From assembly GCF_001949145.1 (NCBI RefSeq), contig NW_019091652.1, positions 254,128 to 280,138 of the forward strand: 26,011 nucleotides of DNA. The letters are read 5' to 3'. Both the position numbers and the translations under genes were made by a program. A model generated the notes under the pieces. The model did no database searches, was not told the DNA's origin, and saw nothing but the letters and a program-made list of their open reading frames with translations. Within the stretch, counting starts at the first letter, position 1. Every line of letters begins with the position of its first letter. This DNA comes from Acanthaster planci. Taxonomy: Eukaryota > Echinodermata > Asteroidea > Valvatida > Acanthasteridae. This document shows, piece by piece, positions 11,501-20,500 of the stretch.

Positions 11501-14500
11501 TGTGAACAGGGGATGAATATGCAAAGGGGAAACTATCATGCAGGCAAAAAGGTATCTCCCTTGATGCAAACACATTTAGGCCTATGCAAGTTTCTATTAC
11601 ATGTATCATTCATTACCCCAATCATCGAACCGCCCTTGAGCTTCAGCCACAGTCCATGAAAATAATAAAATTAGTTTTCATGCTGTCTTGTTTGTTTCCC
11701 GGTAGATCTATCGTGATTTTTTATATTACCTGCAACTTATAAGATATGGGTTGACATTAGCCTGAAAAAAAATTAGAAGTAGTTTATAAAATTCGGAGGT
11801 TGGGCTCATGGTTTCAGAAAACTGAAGTTAATTACATTGTTCTTTTGACTGTTGGGCTGTCGTGCAGGCTGCATGTTTTTTTATAGGTTTTGTAACGATA
11901 TTCTGTAACCTGCACTTTTGCATATCTAGGCGTCTTTCCAATCTTCCCGTGGGACACTGAAGGGGTACTTCTTAGCCGGAAAGAGCATGGTATGGTGGCC
12001 TATAGGAGCATCCTTGTTTGCCAGCAACATCGGCAGTGGACATTTCATCGGCCTGGCAGGTACGGGGGCCGCGTCTGGACTTGCTGTAGGCTCCTTTGAA
12101 TTTAACGTAAGTCAGTAGTTCATTTAAAACGCTCTCCGTGTTTTCAAATAATCATGTTTTAAATCATTAAATCTTGCTATATACAACATTATATCATCTC
12201 ACATTAAACTAGCTGTCTAAATTCTGAAGCACCTATATACGTTATTACTTCGTATATTTTTGTCGTTACCGATTTGAATGATTTCTGTGATTTTGAAAGG
12301 CGGACCTTTCTTCAATAATTTTAATCAACAGGCCATGTTTATTTTGCTGCTCCTGGGCTGGATATTTGTGCCTGTTTACATGTCCTCTGGGGTACGTATG
12401 CGATCTTTAAAGTTTTCTTATCAAATCATCTGTCATATTTGTAAAACATAATTTGTCAAGTGTTTTCTGACAGTTGCAATTTCAATGCAATTTCAAATTA
12501 ATTCAGGTCTAAGTATACCTTTGATCCCCACTTAACTTAATTTTTTTATTTTGTCATTTCAAAAGAAGTGGTGGTATGGTAGTATAGGATTGGTGAACAA
12601 ATTACGCATTTTCTAATGTTGGATGTATTGAACAGCGTTGAAACATCTTCTTATGTGTACTGACAATCATAATAACTGTTGGCGCTGTCTGTAATCGAGT
12701 TTTGTTGATGTCAGGAAAAATGTCAGGAAAAGAAGGTGGGTTGCAAAAAAGTCATTCCAATTTAACAGAAGTTCAAAGTCGACAGTAGCTTACCGTGTTG
12801 CAGATTTAAAGGGCGCATAACATTACAATCTCCTAAATGCAAAAAGGGTTCAAATTATCTTCCACTTAACTGCAAGAAAGCCTTCTGTCTACATAAATAA
12901 TTTGGCTCTTTAAGTGAGATTAGGTAGGAGCATGGTAGGAATACTCGTGAAAACCAACTGAGCGAGGTGAACTTTGATCACAATATTCAATAAGAGGATT
13001 GCCTCAAGGTTTACAAAGTATACATGTACGTGGCGTCGCATGGTTGAGTTTCAAAGCCAAACAGGTTCGAAGAAACACTGAGAATAATGATAAGTGTGAA
13101 ATGATTGACAATAGAACTGATTATAATTTTTTTACGTGTGAACTGTGACTTTTAGTAATTTTTCATTCTGCGTCACACACCGAAAGCCCCCTTATACAGA
13201 TGCTAGTGAATATGATTACAATGCAGATGGTATAGGCCCTTGGTTTTGGGGATGATCGAGAATTGTTTCGCCATTTCGGGGAGTCAGGTTGCCGTAGTGG
13301 TTCTTTCCTTGCCTTCCACCTCTGCGGTCCGGGTTCGAATCCCGGCCCGGTACACATGTTGATTGGATTTTGAGTCCTTACCTGATTCCGTGTGTTTTAA
13401 TCAGAATATTCCTTTGGGGTTTTCCTCCCAGCTCTAAAACTGTAACTGCTTCGCACTGTCTCCTCTCTACAGATTGCTTCAGGCTTGCGAGCTACAGTGC
13501 CAAGGGTGCTTTTAAGGAATCCTTGGTGTCATTACCAGAAATATACAATAATAAATATTTAATAATAATAATAATTTTTAGGGGTCCCTTTGCCCATATT
13601 GTGTTAGATTTGAAGCCTTTTCCCCATAATTTCTTGCACAATATGATGAATATGAAGTTGGTCGTCTTAATTCCATTTTGTAAAGTAAGATTGACATGTA
13701 AAATTGCAACTACCATTTAATTTCAGGTCTTTACCATGCCTGAATATCTACGAAAACGTTTCGGCGGGCAGCGTGTTCGTGTATACCTCGCCTGCCTAGC
13801 TCTGCTTCTCTCGGTATTGACCAAAATATCGGTGAGTGAGGGTCATCGTGGAATTAGATATGCGACTTCTAATCATATTTTCTTAACAGTATTCATGCCG
13901 TACATTATTGAGGCCTCGAAGAAACCTCTCTGAGATTAGGCACATCAGACACGTTTAATGAATTTCAGCTTATAAATGGAGTTTTTAAAGACCAATTTAA
14001 ATCAAAATGTCACATGAATATTTAAATTTTCTTACTTTAATATCCGATTAGATTGATTTCATTTCAGCATTGGTATTTTTTTTGATGAATTAATCACACG
14101 TGTCAAGATAATGGAGTGTCACCAAATCTCTGTTTCTCTGTTTTCCCGATCGAACTCTGGGTGTGATATGGTTTTTATTTTGTTTCGACCTGTTATCTTT
14201 GATCGTCTCTCCGCTTGTTGACAGGTTGATATGTATGCAGGGGCTCTGTTTATTCAGGAATCTCTACAGTGGAATTTGTACGTTGCCATCGTGTCGCTTC
14301 TGGCTATTACAGCTCTCTACACTGTCGCTGGTAAAAGAATGATCATAACATCTTGTTTGCATATGCATGTAGATGAAGAGTACAATCCGTTGAATTGTCA
14401 CCTTTTGTACGTGTGAAATCCTTACAAAATTTACATGTGGACTTTGTAGCATTTCCCAGTACTGTAAGAATTCAAGGGTGATATTGGAACAATTTCAGCA

Positions 14501-17500
14501 CTGGCAATTACATGAAGGTGTTTTAAAAGCGCTCTGCCAGAATTGAACAAGTTAAGCAAATTTGTGTATACCTAGCAAGAAATGAAACCGGGGGTTCCCC
14601 CTAACATGTCNTGTTTGAATGTCTCATCAAAAGACTCAGTGAACATGCACGTCGCCAGATGGAAAAACAATGGAAAAATAAAAAGACGAAACGGGACGAA
14701 AATCACCAATTTGCTTGGGGGAAAATATCGAAATTACCCCTGCCACTGTGTCAATGGTTTATCAGTTCATTGCTGAGTGCTTTGCTCACGGAGGCGCCCG
14801 TGCTACCCGGTCCCCCTGAATAGAAAAGTCTTGGGGACGCCCATGCCATGACTAATTAATTATTAATTAATAATATAGTTAAAAAAACTGGAGGAAAATA
14901 CAATTGGCCGTAGTGTACAATCCGACGCTTTACTAATATTGTATATTTGGACTTTTACCGAATACATGTGCAATCGACTCCCACATCGTGGTTCATAGCG
15001 TATTCCACAACTCGCTTTCCTCCAAGCATAGGCGCAGTTCCCAATTCTTGGTTTGATATGCTGCAACTAGAGAATTGTTTAATCCCGTACCGTGGGGGGT
15101 AGTGTGGGGGGCAATGTTATGGCGACATTAGTTGTCAGAGTTTGAAGGAACCAGGAAATGGAAAATTTTTTATACATTTTACTGAAAACCCTTGAAATTG
15201 CATCTTTGGGTTTCAATTAACCTGATTTTAAATTTTTGTTTTGCAATTGTAAGTTGTAACCCATATTTTGATGCTTTTTGGTCATCCAAGGCACTGAATC
15301 TCAATGCTGCACTGATTTGTGCACATAACATTTTTTAACCACTGCTATGGCAGATTTCATTTTCGTATTGCTCTGTAAGTATATGGCAATAATCCAGCAG
15401 AAATCCTTTTCCCAGAAATGTTCCCAGATAGCAAATTTGGGGTTCGCAATTTTAACATGAAAACGTCCAACCTGACATGTATTCCTGGATTTACATCAAA
15501 GCAAAAGCGCCCTCACTTGCCAAGAAATACTTGGTCAGTTTTTAATGTTTGAAAAGTGTACCGTTCAGTTCACATAACTCCAAAAAGATGTCAAACGGTC
15601 TTCATACATGGAAGAAGAGTACAGAGATACTCAAAAAGTGATTCTAAGAAAAATTTTTCCTTCAAACAATTTCCAACCCGAAGCCAAGCAGGAGATAAAC
15701 TGATGTGTCACAATAGTAGCATAAGCTTGTGCTAGAAATTGGTGGGAATGCATGGAGGGATTGGGGAAGGGTTGGGGATAACTTTCTGTGGACATTTGAG
15801 CGGGGGGGGGGTGTTGACACCGTATGACACCATATGGGGGCCTGTTCATGATGCAGATTTACATCCGTAATATGTATTACATTAATTTTTGCAAATATTA
15901 CATTAGCACCAAGTAGTTATTTATTTACTTATTAATAAATGTATTTTATTTATTGTTATGCCCTTTTGAGTGCTGATGAATACATTTTGGTTCTTGGCAG
16001 ACCTTAATTTTTTTTCTCACGACGAAAAAGTGGGGTATGATTAAATAGCCCATTCCCCTGGTCAAAAAATGCGGGGTGGATTTACGCCCATGGTCACTTG
16101 TTAATTCCACACTGGGGTATGGTAAACACTTCTGGCAGAATTTATCTGTTTTGATTGGGTTTTATGCAGGATGCTTTAAATCATCGGATTCTCATAACTG
16201 GTGCCCTGTTCATATTCCTCCTCCTATTCTATCAGTAAATAGCCGTCAAATCCCGCCAAAAGCGAGGTCTGTCTCGCTTGTATTAATTTAGGCGATGTGG
16301 TTTGATTATTAGCGATTTGAATGGAGGACAAAGTTTGTAACTTGACTATTCATAGCGACCTTTGATTTCTTCACTTGTCACTGCCTTGTATTGACGATTC
16401 GACTTGAGTCCTTGCCTTTCAAATAATAATAAATTAAAACTTGATCATCGGGTAATACTTTTTTGCCAGTAATAAAAGGAAATGAAGTCTAATTCATGGC
16501 CACCCAAAGAAACATTATAAAAGAATTTTGTATGGTAGGGTATAAGACATCTGGAACTGGCGTTGTTTTCGTGACTTACAATCGAAAACGTTACTTGAAA
16601 AGGTTACTCGACTCCAAGGACAAAGTATTTATTCCTTTTGACCATGGTAACGGATTTCATTTACGTTTGTTGGACGTTGGAGTCTGATTTCTCATGCATT
16701 GATTTTTTCCATTCAGGTGGTTTATCCGCTGTTATTTACACGGACGCATTGCAGACTTTTGTCATGGTCGTTGGTGCCTTCGTTCTCATGATTCTGAGTG
16801 AGTTCATAAAGATAATTCTCTTCTTCTTGAGGAAAAAACCTGCAAGGGCTACATACAAAACAATAAAATCTTGTACTTAAAGATTTTTCTCAGTGAAAGA
16901 AATTTGGGCACTAGGCCTATGTAGCAATGGTACCATCACACTTGCCTTGCATATGATGCGTTTTGATATACAGGTGGGGACAACAAATTTCAAGCTCCTC
17001 AGCAAAGTACATAATTATAAACAAACTATGACGTCGTTATAACGGCCCTCTGTTCTTCCTTGGTTGGAATACAGCTCGTTTAAAAATGCGTATTTCTTGT
17101 CTTTCTTCATAAGGCTTCCAACGGGTGTCTTGGGATGAGCTACATATCAGATACCCTCAAGCTATCCCGAATACTACCTTGGCTAATCCTAACACCACTT
17201 GCGGCTTTCCACGAGAAGATGCGTTTCATATCTTCAGAGACCCGATAAACTCAGATCTGCCTTGGCCAGGAATGATCTTTGGTATTACCATCTCATCTAT
17301 CTGGTACTGGTGTACCGATCAGGTATACTTTGCACAGTCACTGATATTTCAACCAAAACACAAATAATCTTCCCAATATGACTTATTTGTGATGTTTTCT
17401 AAATGTCACCGATCTGCAACCCTGCGTTATCCTATATCGAATCTCTTCAAAATAACAGTTCCTTAGAATTTGCATAGGTTTATTCGCTGAAAATGATATC

Positions 17501-20500
17501 TGCCAAAATGACAAATGCATGGAATATTGTCCTTGTTTTACAGGTGATTGTTCAGCGTGCACTGGCTGCAAAGTCTATTTCCCACGCTAAGGGGGGCACC
17601 ATTTTTGCTGGTTTTTTGAAAACTCTGCCGATGTTCCTTATTGTTCTACCTGGCATGATAAGCCGTGTACTCTTTCCCAATGAGGTAGCATGTGCCACTA
17701 AGGAGACTTGCCTAGAGGTATGCGGCAGCGAGGTCGGATGCTCCAATACAGCATTCCCCAGACTTGTCTTGGACGTTATGCCGCAAGGTATGCAATTATA
17801 GTCGATAGATTTTTCCGTCTTGGAAATGTGTTCCTTCCTCCATTGTGTACAGTCATATTATGAGCACCGTGTGCATTCATGGCTTAGTGCTAAGGGAATG
17901 ATCATAAGAAGCCAGGGTGGAAGTTGAAGCACGACTTCCTTTCAACTACTTACTCTGGCTTTTTAATCCCCACCTGTACACAGAGTGTTCTGGGTCAGAA
18001 TTTGGCCGGTTGAAATTTGGTGAAGCAGTATATCAGTTATGAACCAGTTAAAAATTAATAAGTATATATATACATAAATACTTCACGAATCGTTATATTC
18101 CAGACCCCCCTTGCTTGTAGGGAGCTTAGTGTAAGAGTGACTGTTACTAACGTGCATCACACTTTCACTGACAACTTTGCCACTTGCTTAAGTCAGTATC
18201 CTCAGGCAAGTTAGAGCGACGACCATAGTTAACCATACTTTGACAAGCGTCACACGAACGATGGATGTTTTGACTATCCAGTCGACCAATTTACAGCCAG
18301 GCCCTGGGCCTTGGTCGCTAGTTATCAATATTCAATTTCATGAATTAGTATAGAGGGAATTTTGCATACCGGTATGTAATACTTGTCTACAAGATGTCAT
18401 TCACTATGAATGTCGCGAAAGTTAAGAATATAAGCAACTATGACAGAATATTTTCAGTTTCGGTCGTTCGCGTATGACTGCACTGCACATGATTAAAAGC
18501 AACTGACTGGCGGTCGAACTATATTAGTGCCACAACTTGTCCCTGGTGAAACAAAAAGCGAAAAAAAAATCACAAATATGTTTGAGGTATGACGCCTTTT
18601 GAGAACTTTCGACTTCAGAACTCCTCGTACTAATGCTTGTTCTGCACATCCATAAACAGGTGCACGTGGCTTGATGCTGGCTGTTATGCTGAGCGCCCTC
18701 ATGAGTTCACTTACGTCTATTTTCAACAGCAGCAGTACAATTTTTACAATAGACATCTGGCGGCGAATAAGACCACGTGCCAGTGAAACAGAACTAATGA
18801 TCTGTGGACGGTGAGTATTAAAAACTTTTCCCTCAAATATATATACCTCAAACCCTCAGTTTTGCATTTTGACCTTTCTTTTAAGAATTACGTTTAAATC
18901 TTCGTTGCTTTTCCTTCAATAGTCAAGATTTCCCCAATTTTCTTCTCCTGTATCTGCAGCATCTCCTCTACCCTCTTCCCTTTCTTCCATTACTGATTTA
19001 TCTGTCACTGATTTACTATCGTCAACTTTGTTCTTGTTACAGTGTCTTTATTCTTGTGATGGTCGGAATCAGCGTTCTTTGGATTCCTATAATCCAAGCT
19101 GCACAGGGAGGTCGCCTTTTTGACTACATACAATCTATTACAAGCTACTTGTCACCTCCCATCTGTGCTGTGTTCATCCTTGCAGTTGCCTGGTCTAGAA
19201 TAAATGAAAAGGTACGTGTAGGCTTCAATCGTCTTGAAAACACATGTGCATGCACAGTTTATACATGTACGTCCTATTCTGGACTTTTATATTGTTCACT
19301 TCTAATAGTAGTTGAAACTTTATTCAGAATGCATCATGCCATTTTCTTTCACCCAAACTTGGAAAATGAGGTATCCACAGAGAGTGTGAAAGACTTGTCA
19401 ATCATGTATTTATTAAGTCTGGTTTTGAGCCTTTTCCAAACAGAAATGAGAATGTGCACCAAATAATTGGATAATAATAATTGAATAAAGGATGAATTAA
19501 GGTTAAAGTTAAGTTTTTCGTTTTATGCTGAATGTATGGAATTTCAAGTAGTTCAGCCAATACTTTCTTTTTCATTAGTGTGATAAGTTTGTGCATTTCA
19601 TGATTATTGTTTCGCAAAGAAATTAAAGTATTAATAGTTTTTGTGTATGGTGAGCACAGTCTTTCATTACGACGTGTCTTATCATCGTGGGAAGTTTTCA
19701 ACAATGATGAGCAAGCAGGACATATGACGTCAATCAGCATCATCTGCATACTTTTCTTGTTTTAGGGGGCATTTGCTGCACTGATGGTTGGGCTTGTTGT
19801 TGGCATGGTTCGTATGGTGCTTGACTTTGTCTATTCGGCTCCCAGCTGTGGCGAGGAAGACACCAGGCCAGGAATTGTGGCAGATGTCCACTATCTATAT
19901 TTTGGGATAATTTTATTCGGCATTTCCTTCATTGTGACCATCGTTGTTAGTTTGCTCACCAAACCTATCCCAGAGAAATATGTAAGTTCAACATTTTATT
20001 TAACAAATTGGCCATTTTTATTTGATAATGATTTAACAAGTGTGTGTTGCAGAATTCAAGTTTTACAATCATATGGCTTCCCTTGTATGAAGGAACCTTC
20101 AGTTGCCCATATGGTGCACCTTAATATAAAGAAGCTCAGTAAAATTATTTGTTAATTCCCTTTTAGCTGGTTCGACTGACTTGGTTGACTCGCCACAGTA
20201 ATCTAGAAAGAGTTGACCTAGCAATCTCGGACATAAAACTTCAGAATAAGGAAGAGAACACACCTATGCGTGGCGAGGATGAGGAGGAGGGATATAACAA
20301 GGGTGAGTTGAGGATAGAAAAAAGGGTATTACATCTGACTAGTCCTGAACTTTTAGGGAAATCTGTGGTGGAATTTTTGTCTCCTTAATCTTTGTGCCCT
20401 TAATCCTTAATTTTAAGTGCCTGAAATGGTAGCACATAGAATACGAATAGGAATGTAGCTATCTTGAATTCAGTGTTGTAACTTCTGGGTAGTGAGGTAT

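Larger units (their letters stand above)
2547..11929 (+). other. Intron 1 (9.4 kb)
   Basis: Bounded by GTGAGT and ATATCTAG, phase 0. It is much longer than the other eleven introns (185-2386 nt) and holds most of the non-coding structure: a hairpin at 3282-3316, a palindromic block at 4014-4166, the inverted repeat at 4834-5705, a CpG-dense island at 7190-7700 and a GC-rich open stretch near 9000-9360. I see no convincing exon or separate gene in it. The stretches 5760-7120, 7700-8990 and 9360-11900 show only short unrecognised frames. Confidence 0.85.

Noticed and set aside
13283-13357. Possible functional tRNA gene
   Set aside because: The B box and T stem are perfect, but the acceptor, D and anticodon arms do not pair properly, and a SINE body with an (AAT)n tail follows.
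13163-13357. Minus-strand frame with a PGFEPG motif
   Set aside because: It is the antisense of the SINE head; such peptides are a familiar artefact of tRNA-derived repeats.
16496-16687. Short plus-strand frame just before exon 6
   Set aside because: Within intron 5, no similarity to SLC5 proteins; the exon 5 to exon 6 join leaves no missing residues.
19725-19732. CRE site TGACGTCA as a gene enhancer
   Set aside because: A single 8-mer in 26 kb is close to chance expectation and lies deep in the gene; noted only within intron 10.
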